From Chara braunii (taxonomy: Eukaryota > Streptophyta > Charophyceae > Charales > Characeae), in the NCBI GenBank assembly GCA_003427395.1, contig BFEA01000102.1, positions 823,091 to 844,671 on the forward strand: a DNA stretch of 21,581 nucleotides, in the 5' to 3' direction. Within the stretch, counting starts at the first letter, position 1. The number at the start of each line of letters is the position of its first letter. Below the pieces are notes generated by a model, which saw only the letters and a list, made by a program, of their open reading frames with translations, did no database searches and was not told the DNA's origin. A program made the position numbers and the translations under genes. This document shows, piece by piece, positions 10,041 to 20,153 of this stretch.

Positions 10041-10880
10041 AAGATTCTGGCAATCCACCCTGTATAAAGGAGATGTTGTCAGAGGTCTACCTTTTCTTGG
10101 ACACTTGTTTGGAGGTGGACTTAGACCTAGATATGGGAAAATTTTGAGAGAGAACGTGATATGGAGATTATTCTCCATGCACTTATAATCTTAGCCTTAG
10201 GCATTGGTCTGTCTTGTGTTATAGGTCCTTCTTTGAGCACTTCGATTCAGGATTTGAACTAGGTTCAGCTTGATCCCTCGAGGATCATCTTCCATTATCA
10301 CTGATAACAGGCCGGTTGCCGATTCGTCACTTTACGACTCAACTCTAACTCACTCTCGCTACTCAACCTAATGGCTTTAGCCCCTGTGGTTTGATTTGTT
10401 TCGTTGGGTTTTCACCTGGACTTTATTGAATGACCATTTAACAAAGATACTGAGTATTTTATTATGAAAGGTTGGACAAAGGTTGGGGCTTGTGTGGCTA
10501 AAACGAGGGGTATGGGCGCAGAGAGTGGTTGAAGTTTGACCCCGTGTGATGCATGGACTTTTGGTTGAATATTTGATGTGATTGCAGGTATGTTTGTGGT
10601 TTGGACTCTGGATTTGACTGTCTGCGATCACATATATATATGGCTGAGGGGAGCCCCACTGTGATTGTAAGATGCGATCGTCCCATGTTTTATAACCCCT
10701 TATATATATATGCCTCGAGTGTTCAAGTGGCCTACTGTGACCGTGTGTAAGGGTTGAACTCATTTTGTGTTTGAGAGAAAAGAGGAACCTCTTTTTATCT
10801 TTTGCTTTTTAGATTTACTTTAGTTTGACGTTGAAGTCTGTGGCAACCGTTAAAGTCAAACCCCTTGACGTCCCTCCAAG
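10041..10880. other. intergenic, no gene seen
   Basis: No open frame here resembles a protein family. Two short AT runs (10631-10641, 10701-10711) are the only simple repeats noted. This stretch may be the remaining interior of the LTR element or another decayed element. Confidence 0.4.
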
Positions 10881-11761
10881 TCTTGGATGATGGAGCTTGT
10901 CTCCAGGGCGATAAAGTTCGACTGCCACAACAGGCCGAAACCTATATACCACTTACGCTCCGCAGGGCGCAGAAGAGGGTGTGGTTCTCAACCGCCTTGG
11001 CGGTTGTCTAGCGTCGAAAGATTAACCCCTCAAGGCACGTGTCACCCGACACTTGAGTGTCGAACGCGACTCTCGAGACCATCGAGGCCCGCGTGATTAT
11101 GGGTACTACATAGTACTTCATTGTTGCAACTGTTTGCGTAGGCATGCACGACTAATCGATACGAGTAAGCTTGCGTCCACGCGATATTTATTCAGGTCTT
11201 CGCGCGCGGTGCCTAACCAATTTTCTTTGTCAAAGGGTTATGGGTCGGATACCGAAGGGACTAGGAATGTTTTGTTTGTGTGTATATTTTGATTTAATGT
11301 TTTTAGCGTGGTGTAACGTGTGGTAAGAAGGATGCATCCTAGTCAACCGACGACGAGTCCCGCTCGGGACTTCAGCCCCCCAATGCGTCGGTTCACGTAC
11401 GGGTCCGATAGAGGCGTGGGACCGCTCGTACCCCCTATGCTACAGCGTACGAGAAACGCCATTGGCTGGACCACCTCTGTGATTGCAACTGATTAGCTTT
11501 TGCATGTGGTTCGGTAGGTCGACGGGGATACGCCCACCTAAGGGATGGTGACAACTCCCGCGGGTGGAGGTAAGTTGTACCTCACATGGCCCTATTCTGT
11601 CGTGGGGGTTCGCGAGAGGTATGGTTGGCGCACTCGGCCGGAGCGGCGACGAAAACTTCATTGCACCGCGAAAAAAGGATAAAGTCCTGCCACAAATCCT
11701 GCGTGACGCGGCCAAGAGGGTCCCCCTGCGGGACCGATGCGCTCGACAGCAGCTGCCGCAA
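10881..11761. other. GC-rich unassigned DNA
   Basis: This stretch is richer in G+C and CpG than its neighbours and holds several short stems, such as CTCGTAC/GTACGAG around 11426-11452. A minus-strand open frame at 11440-11886 runs into block A and has no family features. It is probably an unclassified element body joined to block A copy 2. Confidence 0.4.
11345..11393 (+). other. hammerhead-like folded motif (degenerate)
   Basis: AACCGACG (11345-11352) pairs perfectly with CGTCGGTT (11386-11393). Inside lies a GTCCC-GCTC-GGGAC hairpin (11357-11370) preceded by GACGA and followed later by GTC (11387-11389) just before the closing GGTT. The order GACGA, stem II, short spacer, GTC, stem I resembles a type I hammerhead ribozyme. 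The conserved GAAA after stem II is replaced by TTCA and the leading CU is missing, so it should not cleave. It may be a plain stem-loop. Confidence 0.3.
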
Positions 11762-12026
11762 ACTAGCAAGTGCCCGACTGCTTGTTGTGTATATTGCTGC
11801 AGATGCGGCCTAGGGCCAGCTTCGAAGAAGGGCCTAGAAGGCCGAAACGAAGTGTGGCTGGCCGTGGTCTGGGTTCCTCCAACCAACTGACGCGACGCAA
11901 CTGCCTGAGCCCCAAATGCGAAATTAACAACAATGGACCCCTCGTGATTTCATTAGGTCCGCCTTCACTTAGGGCGGGCACATGCCAAAACTGGGGCCCT
12001 TACGTCTCCCGAGGAACCAAATCCTC
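11762..12026. repeat. dispersed repeat block A, copy 2
   Basis: Same orientation as 3490-3741, by eye about 85-90% identical, with an added ~14 bp near 11823. Here the block is followed at once by the satellite family found at 1830-2935. At copy 1 it is followed by integrase sequence. This shows the two repeats belong together in at least one element. Confidence 0.9.
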
Positions 12027-12297
12027 ACAACACAAAAAAAAACATACACAGGCTCCTCAAATGAAGATTCGATGAGAAAGAAACGAATATCTGATCTGTA
12101 GAGATGAACGGTCAAAGCATGGTGGATGCAAGACCTCCACTAGCATATTTACCTTTCTTCATGCCTATGCACACCAGAAAAAACATACACAAAGGCTCCT
12201 CAAATGAAGAGCTGAAATCATGATCTGATATGCAAAGACGAACGGTCAGAGCACTCTGGATGCAAGACGTCCACCAGGGCGACTACCTTTCTGCATG
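12027..12297. repeat. two satellite monomers (same family as 1830-2935)
   Basis: Anchors GATGAACGGTCAAAGCATG (ATG at 12104) and a variant at 12239 are 135 bp apart. They are followed by the CAAGACCTCCAC and TGCATGC-like parts of the monomer. The first includes the GATGAGAAAGAAACGA insert. Divergence is higher than inside the main array. Confidence 0.9.
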
Positions 12298-12737
12298 TGT
12301 AAATACCTATTCCATACATGAAACACTGGGAGAACTCATTTAAATTTCAGAATGAAGGTCCTCAACTGATAGACTTGAAAAATGAACAATGTAGCCTGAG
12401 GATTAATATCACAGTACAACCACATTGAGCTCAGCATGGATCTCCCATGCTCCAGACCTTCAACCTCACGTACTGCTCAGTCTGAATGAGCGAGATTGCT
12501 CATACTCTATTTTATCCTGTTTCTACTGGGCGTGGTACGCCTTTTGGTGTTCCCACCGAGAGAGTACCGGGCCCTGCCCACTCAAAAAATATTGAACTGA
12601 ATCTAGTCTACATTATTACCAAAAAGTATTCACAAATATTTGCAAAAAAACGGTTCCTCGAAAACAAGGGGAAAAAAACGCCGTTCGTCGCGAAACGTTG
12701 GGAGTTTCCTCCCTCTGTCGATGTCATATCGCAGTCT
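12298..12737. other. intergenic, 3' side of the Penelope-like element
   Basis: No gene is seen. A plus-strand open frame from 12486 has no family features. On the minus strand this is downstream of the reverse transcriptase and may be its 3' untranslated part. No terminal repeat or GIY-YIG endonuclease could be identified. Confidence 0.4.
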
Positions 12738-12907
12738 TCACGCCGGAAGTCCTGCGTAGGCAGGTATTTGTCGGTCATATCTGCCGCCAATATTTCCTGC
12801 AACAAAAGGACATAAAAAAGAACAAAATAATACCCCTTCGAGTCCGGTAGTGCCTGTGTTTCGGATGTGCTTCAGAAAACGTTTGACAAAGTCTGGATTC
12901 GGGCTGG

Positions 12908-14402
12908 TCACACCCATTCTTCGTAGCATCTGCATATCTTATGCGCCAACGCAATCCATATCCCTCCGATCCTCAGAGACGCCTTTTTCAAGGCTCCAAG
13001 AAAATAAATGCTCGGAAAATCCACCCCTTTTAGCTCCCTATGTAGGGTCATCAGGCACATGGGTAACTGGGCATCACAATTAGTATTGGTATTAATACGG
13101 TGGAGGGTGCCGATGATATTCGCGATTTTCTGTTCTTTGGGCCCAAAAGACCCTGGGTTTCCCATGTTTTTCCCAAATACTCTCGAAATTCTTATTTTTG
13201 TGCATGGTTATTACTTCGGGCGGGGTGTCAAGTGCAAACACCTTGGTTTCAAGAAATTCGGCCACGTTGGTGCCGTCATCCATCCTTTCAAGTTTCAGTT
13301 CCTCGTGGACCTTGTTCTTTTCGTTGGCTCGATGCATCCCAATTAATAGAAGATCATCGACATATCTTTTTCCGAAAAGGCACTTGGCATCTTTCCCGAG
13401 ACTGGACAGAAAACGATGCTCGGCGCTCATACAAACAAGGCACGCAAGAGGGGGGCTGGCTTGCCCACCCATTGGGATGCCTTTATTTTGCTTAAGGATC
13501 ACCCCTGTTGACTTAAAGAACACATTTTTTAATAGAAAATCCACGAGGTGTTCGAGATAAAAAAGGCGAACGGATTTCCACCCTCCTTCCCCCATAGATT
13601 TTCCCATTGCAGCGTCTTTCCCTCGAGTCTTAATCCTTACCCAATATTTTCCTTTATCTCGTACCTCAGAGAAAATCCATCTTACGGATTGCCTTACTTC
13701 TTCATGCGGAATTTTAGAAAACATCTCTTTTATATCGTAGGTGCGGAGGATAATGTTAAGATCTTCTTTCTTTAATTTTGAATTCAAGATCGACAAACTT
13801 GTCTTTAGATCCCCCCCGCTCATCAGATTGAAATGCCCATTCTTTTTTATTCGAATCAAGAGGTTTAGGGCTTTGACGAGAACCTTACTCCCGAGCCTCA
13901 TCGGGCTCTGATAGGAGGGACAAATAGGCCTTTTCTTGTCAAGGTCCTTATCCTTACTCATAATGAATGCATTTTGTAGTTGTCCCTTAGAGTCCCATCT
14001 AGCTATCCTTTGCAGTTTCGCTGTCTGGTACTCGGAACGCATCCTGTCAAGGATAGTCTTCTCGGGAATCGCAACTACCTCGAAATCGGGGTTATCATTG
14101 AAGGTTTTTTGCATCCCGGCGTGGTATAGTGTCGGACACTCTACCAAAGTTGCACCTTGATTTCTGTCGAGTGGTGACAAGACCAGGCCTTCCAGTGCCT
14201 TCTTAACTCCCACTACGTACTAGCTTAGGACGGCGCCAGCTGGTTTAGCTGGTCCCGCCCTCATGAGTTCCAGAGGGGAAAATCTAAAAGGTTCTGATGT
14301 GCCGTTTTTTGTTATGTGACTTAACGCATTTCGACAGTTTTTGTTTATTTCCTCAATATTGGCCATCCTTCCTGGGTACGGAACATTCCTGGAATTGTGC
14401 AA
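12908..14402 (-). pseudogene. Penelope-like reverse transcriptase
   Basis: The minus-strand frame runs from about 14402 through one TAG at 14220-14222, then 373 codons to 13092. A shift near 13160 continues it to 12908. RT landmarks are plain: the SPLDRNQGATLVECPTLY start region, K-RPI (about residues 93-97 counted from 14213), motif A TYDIKEMFSKIP with Asp160, GIPMGGQASPPLA (245-257) and YVDD (284-287). The thumb-like NPGSFGPKEQKIANIIGTLHR lies in the second frame. GIPMG-x2-SP-LA together with YDIKEMF is typical of the Penelope-like group, related to telomerase RT. No GIY-YIG endonuclease is visible on either side, so this copy may be an endonuclease-less type or truncated. A short possible continuation lies at 12738-12935. 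With one stop and one shift it looks recently inactivated. Confidence 0.8.
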
Positions 14403-14409
14403 AAACGGT

Positions 14410-14883
14410 GTACATCCGGAATCTCACTGGTACCTGGGCAGTAGCCACTTGGCAAGCAATATCCTCTGTACCCATGTTGTGGCGGGCAAAACAGAACACA
14501 AACGCATAGGGCTGATGCAATGCAAAAATAAAGCAGAACAGTTCAAAACACAAACACAAAGGGCTTATGCAATGCAAGAAGAAACCGACATTCCGTTGGG
14601 CCAGGGGAACAGGTATCATCCTCTAGATGGGCTCAATCCTGACAGCAGCTGAAGAGACTCGAAGACTTTCATACTACCGTGTTCACCCCGATAGGACCCC
14701 CAGTCATTATAGCTGCATTTGGCCCACCTTTCGGTCCAGATGCAGCAACAATGGTCGGGCGTTATATTCGGGTGGAGACATTGTTGTGAGAGTGTTTCAG
14801 GAATTGTTGGACATTGTGCTGGGCTCATGCAGGTTGTGAGTCCGAGACCTGGCCAAACTGTTAGGTAAGTACGAGTTATTCCT
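14410..14883. other. upstream flank of the Penelope-like element, with a direct repeat
   Basis: No gene is supported. Two diverged copies of a segment of about 30 bp (GCATAGGGCTGATGCAATGC and AAAGGGCTTATGCAATGC types, starting about 14496 and 14548) lie 52 bp apart. A 7-bp pair GCTGCAT/ATGCAGC sits around 14711-14745. Confidence 0.45.
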
Positions 14884-14884
14884 C

Positions 14885-14903
14885 TTTTTTTTTTTTTTTT
14901 TTT
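14885..14903. repeat. poly(T) run of 19
   Basis: Nineteen consecutive T, followed by T-rich sequence to about 14928. On the minus strand it is a poly(A) and could be the 3' tail of a retroposed copy, but no body was identified. Confidence 0.8.
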
Positions 14904-15187
14904 CATTTTTTCAATTTTTCTGAGAAAAACACAAAGCCCCTTCTATTCTGGGGGTGCCAGTCCGGTCACTTATTAATGGCAAGCATGAGGAAAAGAAAGA
15001 AAGAGTAAGAAGAAGATCAGCCTTGCCCTTGCGGCACTAGTCGGCGTAGTCGCCTATGTAAGGGAGGGGTTGCTACGGATCGTCCCACCCCCCAAACCAT
15101 GGCCTTCCTTCAAGGGCGCTTCTGCTGGCCGGGAAGTTTGCTGGGAGCACCCAGTCATGCAGCAGAGGGATCTCAAGGGGGTTGTCC

Positions 15188-15380
15188 CCTTTCTTTTTTT
15201 TTGACTTATCCCTGTCATACTTTTTCTCATACCTCGAGCTTCAAGTGCTGAAACGCTAAGGGATGGATGCCGTGCTCTCACAGTATTTCAACTTTTCTGC
15301 TGGCCAATTTTGAACCAGGGACCTATAGGTAGCAGTACTGTTGGTAGCCCCTGGGCTCATAGGACCTGGAGCCAAGTCCC
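15188..15380 (-). mobile_element. possible tRNA-derived SINE
   Basis: Reading the minus strand from about 15380, there is an A-box-like TGGCTCCAGG. A B-box-like GGTTCAAAATT follows (plus 15306-15316), within TAGGTCCCTGGTTCAAA, which resembles a tRNA variable region and T arm. An A-rich run (plus 15188-15202) comes about 110 bp later. Length and order fit a SINE of about 190 bp. The T-arm stem does not pair well and no target duplication is seen. Confidence 0.25.
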
Positions 15381-15456
15381 ACTTACCGAAACTGTTCATT
15401 TCTGACCATCAGACTCTTTAATCTAGGGTCAGAAATGAAGAATATGGGTAAGTGGG
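15378..15456. repeat. 79-bp foldback (inverted repeat)
   Basis: CCCACTTACC (15378-15387) pairs with GGTAAGTGGG (15447-15456), and TCATTTCTGACC (15396-15407) with GGTCAGAAATGA (15427-15438). The two paired blocks are separated by an 8-nt mismatch on each side, with a 19-nt loop. Weaker complementarity continues outward for about 15 bp. Confidence 0.9.
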
Positions 15457-15567
15457 GCATGGCCTCTGGACGCTTACAATTCCCTTACAACAGAGCCTGG
15501 TAGGACCCCATAGGCCCGGGAAGAAACGAGCTTGCAAAAGTAGCAAGGTAGTCGTAAGCTTCAATAG

Positions 15568-15614
15568 TTTTTTTTTTCTTTTCTTTTCTTTTCTTTTTGG
15601 GGGGGGAGGGGGGG
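15568..15614. repeat. pyrimidine tract followed by G tract
   Basis: A T-rich (TTTTC)n run at 15568-15598 passes directly into a run of G broken by a single A (15599-15614). It is low complexity and may form unusual DNA structure. Confidence 0.9.
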
Positions 15615-15908
15615 ACAAATGCTCCAGTCTATTCGTGGGGAGCAGCACGTGCTGGGAACCAGGCCCAGCGTCCCATATAGAATTATACAAGTCATTTGAA
15701 ATACCAGGGCCATTATCTGGCTTCGGCTAAGAACAATCTGAGAACTATTAAAGGAGTTCAGGAAAATTTAGGAAAAATATGGACAAGAGTTGAGCTAACA
15801 GCAAATACTAAGTCAAAAAGGAAAGCCACTGAAGTCCTTTGAATGCTCTGAGCCCCTGGAATCCCTAACAAAACCCTCTAAAATTCTCCAACAATGTCTT
15901 ATTCCCTG

Positions 15909-16130
15909 CCGAGCTCTCCCAGGCCTCATGCCCCCACCCTGCTAGGTTACAGGGCAACATGACTCACCCCAGCTCCGGCCAGCGTCGTCCAGACAGCAAC
16001 CCTTGGTTTTCCCTTGGAATGCCCGCCCCAAGGCATCCCCCGATCTCTCTACCAGGCCTCACAGTCCTGCTATCAACAGGTTACAGGGCAACCCCCCAGC
16101 ACCGGCCAGTGTTGTTCTGACATAAGAAAA
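15909..16130 (+). repeat. 5' region monomers of the LINE (~134 bp)
   Basis: CAGGCCTCA, then GGTTACAGGGCAAC, then CCCCAGC-CCGGCCAG occur twice. GGTTACAGGGCAAC starts at 15945 and 16079, 134 bp apart. The second unit ends just before the ORF1 start at 16141. Tandem 5' monomers carry promoter activity in some L1 families. That role here is inference. Confidence 0.7.
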
Positions 16131-16140
16131 CCCCAGATCT

Positions 16141-17115
16141 ATGGCTCACCAACGGTATAACCGCAAGGTGCAACAGGCGGGAATGGGTGCATCCCAACAA
16201 AAAACAGGGTTCCAGAATGGTAACAGATTCGAGGCTTTGCACAAGGAGGAGGAGATGGCAGAATTTCTGGCGCAACAGTACGGTCTGAAAACGAGAGTGG
16301 AAGGGGACATGCTTTATTTGGACAATCCTGCATATGATAAACAGTTCCAGTGGCCAACGTCGTACGTGGACAGAGACGAGCATCCTGCCAAGGCAAAAAA
16401 AAGGAAAAGGATGCAGGAGAAGACAAAAAATGAGGACAGCCTCAAACAGAACACTGCACCGCTGACAAAAGAGGGAACGTCGACGGACTTGAGAAGAAAG
16501 AAACGCATAATTGAGGCCCAGGTAGCCTTACTCACAACGAAAAACAAGGAATTCACAAACAAGCATCAGTCTCTGCAGAACATAGTGGATGGCCAAATGA
16601 CTGCAGTTGAAGCAGCAACACAGGTGGGCGCAAGGAAAAATGAACACCTGCGAAACCTCTTTCCTTGCAGGTGGAACATTGCCCACCAGGACTGGGAAAT
16701 TGCAGTACACAAGACGGGGGCTCTCATTACAATGACCAGCCAGGCGATCCAGGACGGCATGCTCTCATCCCAATTTCAAGATGCTCTCACTCCAATGTTC
16801 ACACTAGGAGGACAGCAGGATAATGTGGAAGAATGGAAGGACCCTGCAGGACAGCGACACATGGTAAATCTGCATCCAGTCATGGTCCGGGTAAACGAGA
16901 AACTCGTCCTATCAAACGACTTGGAGTGGGTTCCCTGGCAGGTAGTTGAATCTAGCCCCTACGGGCTCTTAGGCCAGGGAGCAGTAGCAGAGAGAGCGGC
17001 CTTTGCGGCTGCGCTGGTGTCCAACTACAGACTGTTCCTGGCAAATGGTGGCAGCTGGCACACAAAAATAAATGCTCTGGCTCAGAAGAAGGAAGTCACC
17101 TTCGTCCACAAATGA
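16141..17115 (+). CDS. LINE ORF1 protein
   Basis: An uninterrupted frame of 324 codons directly precedes the endonuclease/RT gene. LINE ORF1 proteins bind the element RNA and form its particle. The start at 16141 follows the 5' repeats. Residues 28-33 read NRFEAL, a phrase often seen near the start of plant LINE ORF1. Residues 83-90 (AKAKKRKR) look like a nuclear localisation signal. Residues about 116-160 are rich in K, E, Q and L and could form a coiled coil. The C-terminal half (PCRWNIAHQDWEIAVHKTGA and beyond) is not a family I recognise, and no CCHC knuckle is present. ORF2 begins 50 bp downstream. It is odd that this frame is intact while ORF2 carries many lesions. Confidence 0.7.
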   Translation: MAHQRYNRKVQQAGMGASQQKTGFQNGNRFEALHKEEEMAEFLAQQYGLKTRVEGDMLYLDNPAYDKQFQWPTSYVDRDEHPAKAKKRKRMQEKTKNEDSLKQNTAPLTKEGTSTDLRRKKRIIEAQVALLTTKNKEFTNKHQSLQNIVDGQMTAVEAATQVGARKNEHLRNLFPCRWNIAHQDWEIAVHKTGALITMTSQAIQDGMLSSQFQDALTPMFTLGGQQDNVEEWKDPAGQRHMVNLHPVMVRVNEKLVLSNDLEWVPWQVVESSPYGLLGQGAVAERAAFAAALVSNYRLFLANGGSWHTKINALAQKKEVTFVHK

Positions 17116-17165
17116 AACAACACAATGGGAGCAAAGGAGGTAGTCATCCAAGTCATTGACTAACC

Positions 17166-18215
17166 ATGGACGTCTTGGATGGGACTCTGGCACCCAGAAC
17201 GCTTAATCCAACGCCGGACCTGCGGATAGTATAATGGAATGTCAATGTCATGGCGTCTATTCTCACCAACGAGCAAAAGTGGAACAATTTCACCCAAGCA
17301 TTGGACTGGTATGGTACTAACCCGCCAGATATCTTGTGCCTACAAGAGATGCATCTGACAAGTAGTCAAGACCATCAAATAGTCCAGCAGGAGATTCTTA
17401 GAAGACTAAGATGGATTAAGCAAGCTTATTGGGTTTTGTCCCCAAGGTCAGGTTCATCAGGTACTGCAGTGATTATTCATTCTAGATCGAGGGCATCCCA
17501 GACGATGCAGATAGTTTCGATTCTTAGAGATAACAGAGAGGGCAGATGGGTCAAAGTAGATTTTGACTACAAACAAGAGCGCTTCCGTCTTTTTTCTTTG
17601 TATTGTCCTAGCTCTCAGCAGCAGAGAGTTGAGCTCATAGGATCTATTTCCCCACATTCTACCACTCCGTCTCACCTGATTATGGGAGGTGATTGGAATG
17701 CGACATTAGATCAGGGTCTAGATAGAATGCCAGGTGGAGCATCAGCAATGGAGGGAACAAGTTGGGACGATGCAGCAGCCATACACAACCTCATCGCAAA
17801 GCACCAACTAATTGACCCATATCGTATGAGGCAACCCTCAACCAGAGCTTTCACTTATCTCAAATGTAATTGTGGCCAGCACATCTCGGCGTCCAGGATA
17901 GATTTCTTTCTTATCTCAGAACAACTACACGGAGTAGTCCAAGCAACAAGCATTAGTCAATTGCCATATGTTGCGGGCTTAGATCACAAATTCATATACC
18001 TAAATTTACTTCTAGACGCAGCCCCAAAAAGAGGCCCGGGCTTCTTTAAAGTCAATAACTCCCTCTTAGAAACCAAAGAAATGAAGGACCACATCTTTGA
18101 ATCCTGCTCGGGCGATGGAACAAGGATCAACACATTCCCACAACTGGTGGCAAGCCTATCCAACGTTTCAGCAAAAACTTCAAGCATAATCGCAGCACAG
18201 AGAAAGGGAGAAGGA
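17166..18215 (+). other. endonuclease domain of LINE ORF2
   Basis: Apart from the early stop at 17232-17234, this domain is open. It shows all expected exonuclease/endonuclease/phosphatase motifs: WNVN, ILCLQE (metal-binding Glu), GGDWNA (Asp and Asn), SRIDFFL, and GLDH near the end with the catalytic Asp-His pair. The usual Ser before Asp-His is Leu here. Counting from 17250, these are Glu33, Asp148, Asn150, Asp218, Asp245 and His246. Confidence 0.85.
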
Positions 18216-19763
18216 GTTGGAAGCAGTCCTGCATATAGCGGAGAGGAATTTGATATCCCAACCGGGACAGACACATCTTGAAGAAGCACTCTTTGCAGCG
18301 AAACGCCAACTATTTAAGTGGAAGGCCTGGAAAGACGTTGGACTATGTCTACGAGCCAGAGTCAAGGAACTCGAGCAAGGAGAAAGGATAACTAAGTACT
18401 TTTCTCAAAAGATCAAAATAAACGCGCGCAATAAGCTCATTGATCAGCCGAAGAAAGGAGATACTACTATGTCGGAGCCTCACGAAACATTGTCCATAGC
18501 AGTGGACTTCTACAAGGAACTCTACACCTCTAGGGAGGACCACCACCCTCCAACTCAAGTACAAGAAGCAAGACAAAAATTTTGAGGCATCTGGATAAAA
18601 CTCTGTCGCAGGAACAAGCACCAGAGTTGGACAAACCAATCACATAAGAGGAGGTCAAGTCGGCGCTGCTCTCCATGCAACCGAACAAAACCCCGGGAAG
18701 AGATGGACTATCGAAGGAATTTTGGCAGACTTTCTGGCCAATTTTTCAGACAGAATATATGAATTTTTTGAACTCAGCATACCAAGAAGAAGGACTAGGC
18801 AAGTTCATAAGTACAGGGGTTGTTACACTATTATACAAAAAGGAGACCCCACATATATTAGGAATTACCGCCCAATAACACTACTTACGGTAGTGTACAA
18901 GATATTGGTGAAATTGGTAGCCAACAAACTTAGGAATATTACCCGAAGTTGTTTCCACATTGACCATACAGGATTTATCCCTGGAAGAATCATCCTCGAC
19001 AACGTCATGACATTAACAGAGTCGGCGCGGTACATCACAAACAAGAAACTTAACGCAGCCATACTCTTCTTTGACTTTGAGAAGGCGTATGATCAGGTCA
19101 ACTGGAACTTCCAGCAACAATGTATGGAGAAGATGGGTGTTGGACCGAATTTTCGAAAATGGGTGAGCGTGTTGTACAATGATGCATACGGGAAAGTACT
19201 ACTTAACGATTTCTATTCTCCACCATATAAAATGAGCCGTTTTGTGCGACAAGGAGATCCTCTAGCAGGCCCCCTCTTTCTCTTCACTATGGAGGCGATA
19301 GCGTCCTTTTTGAGAAAGGACCCGGCAATAGAGAGGCTCGTTGCGGAACCGACTAATCCCTATCATCGAGTATGCTTACCTACCACTTTCCTTTTTTGCT
19401 GACGATCTTACCGTCTTGATTAGAGCCTCCAGTGCTTCATTTCAAGCTCTCACGCGTACTATGCAAGCCTTCCAGCTGGCATCCGAGATGAATGTCAATT
19501 CGCAAAAAACTACAAGCTGGTGGCTATCGGAAATGGAGCAACCATCTCAAGACATCACGCCCGAAGGGTTCGTGTGGCAAGATCCTAAGACTCCATTGAG
19601 GTTCCTGGGCATCAATCTTACAAATGCAGGACCTGATCAAACGATGGCTCCAGAGATGTTAACGCGTATGATTCACAAATTAGATACCTGGACCAGTATA
19701 TACACCTCAGTATTTGGAAGGGCACTGGTTCTAAATGCCTCCATCTTCTCTATGCTATGGTAT

Positions 19764-19792
19764 NCANCAACCATCTGGACGNCGGACACGAN
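19764..19792. other. four undetermined bases
   Basis: N occurs at 19764, 19767, 19782 and 19792, inside an otherwise open ORF2 frame. They reflect sequencing or consensus uncertainty, possibly from collapsed copies of this repeat. Confidence 0.99.
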
Positions 19793-20117
19793 AATGACAA
19801 ATGCTCTCAAAGCACGTTCTACAGCTTATCTGTGGACTGGTAATCCTTCTACCCAGAGCTTCATTCCTAAGGTGGCTTGGGGGTATCTCACACAACCGAA
19901 GGGCCAAGGAGGACAAGGAATTATGGACCCAGTTGCACAGACCAAAGCCTTGCAGACTAAATGGATAGTAAAGTTGCTCACTAACCACACACTGTCGTGG
20001 AGTCCTTTGGCACTCTACAAAATCAGACAACTCCCAAAGGCCTCTTCCCCAGATAATATGAGAAGATACTTTTGGCTGATGTCCAAATCATGGTCCGCCC
20101 GCCGAGGAGTACAGCAC

Positions 20118-20153
20118 CAGCATCATCACCAGCATCATCACCAGCATCATCAC
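20118..20153 (+). repeat. in-frame 12-bp repeat coding Gln-His-His-His
   Basis: CAGCATCATCAC occurs three times in tandem without change and lies in the ORF2 frame. It gives (QHHH)3 flanked by QH and QKQH. The function is unknown, and a replication-slippage origin is likely. Confidence 0.95.

Noticed and set aside
10881-11760. Possible ribosomal DNA because of high GC
   Set aside because: No conserved rRNA stretch was recognised.
11440-11890. Overlapping 148- and 108-codon open frames
   Set aside because: They cross into repeat block A, whose copy 1 has indels that break the frame. No domain is recognised.
13020-13055. CTGATGA plus a hairpin on the minus strand as a hammerhead
   Set aside because: It lies inside the RT reading frame and has no GAAA at the required place.
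15300-15380. Functional tRNA gene
   Set aside because: The T arm and acceptor stem do not pair. Only promoter-like boxes are seen.
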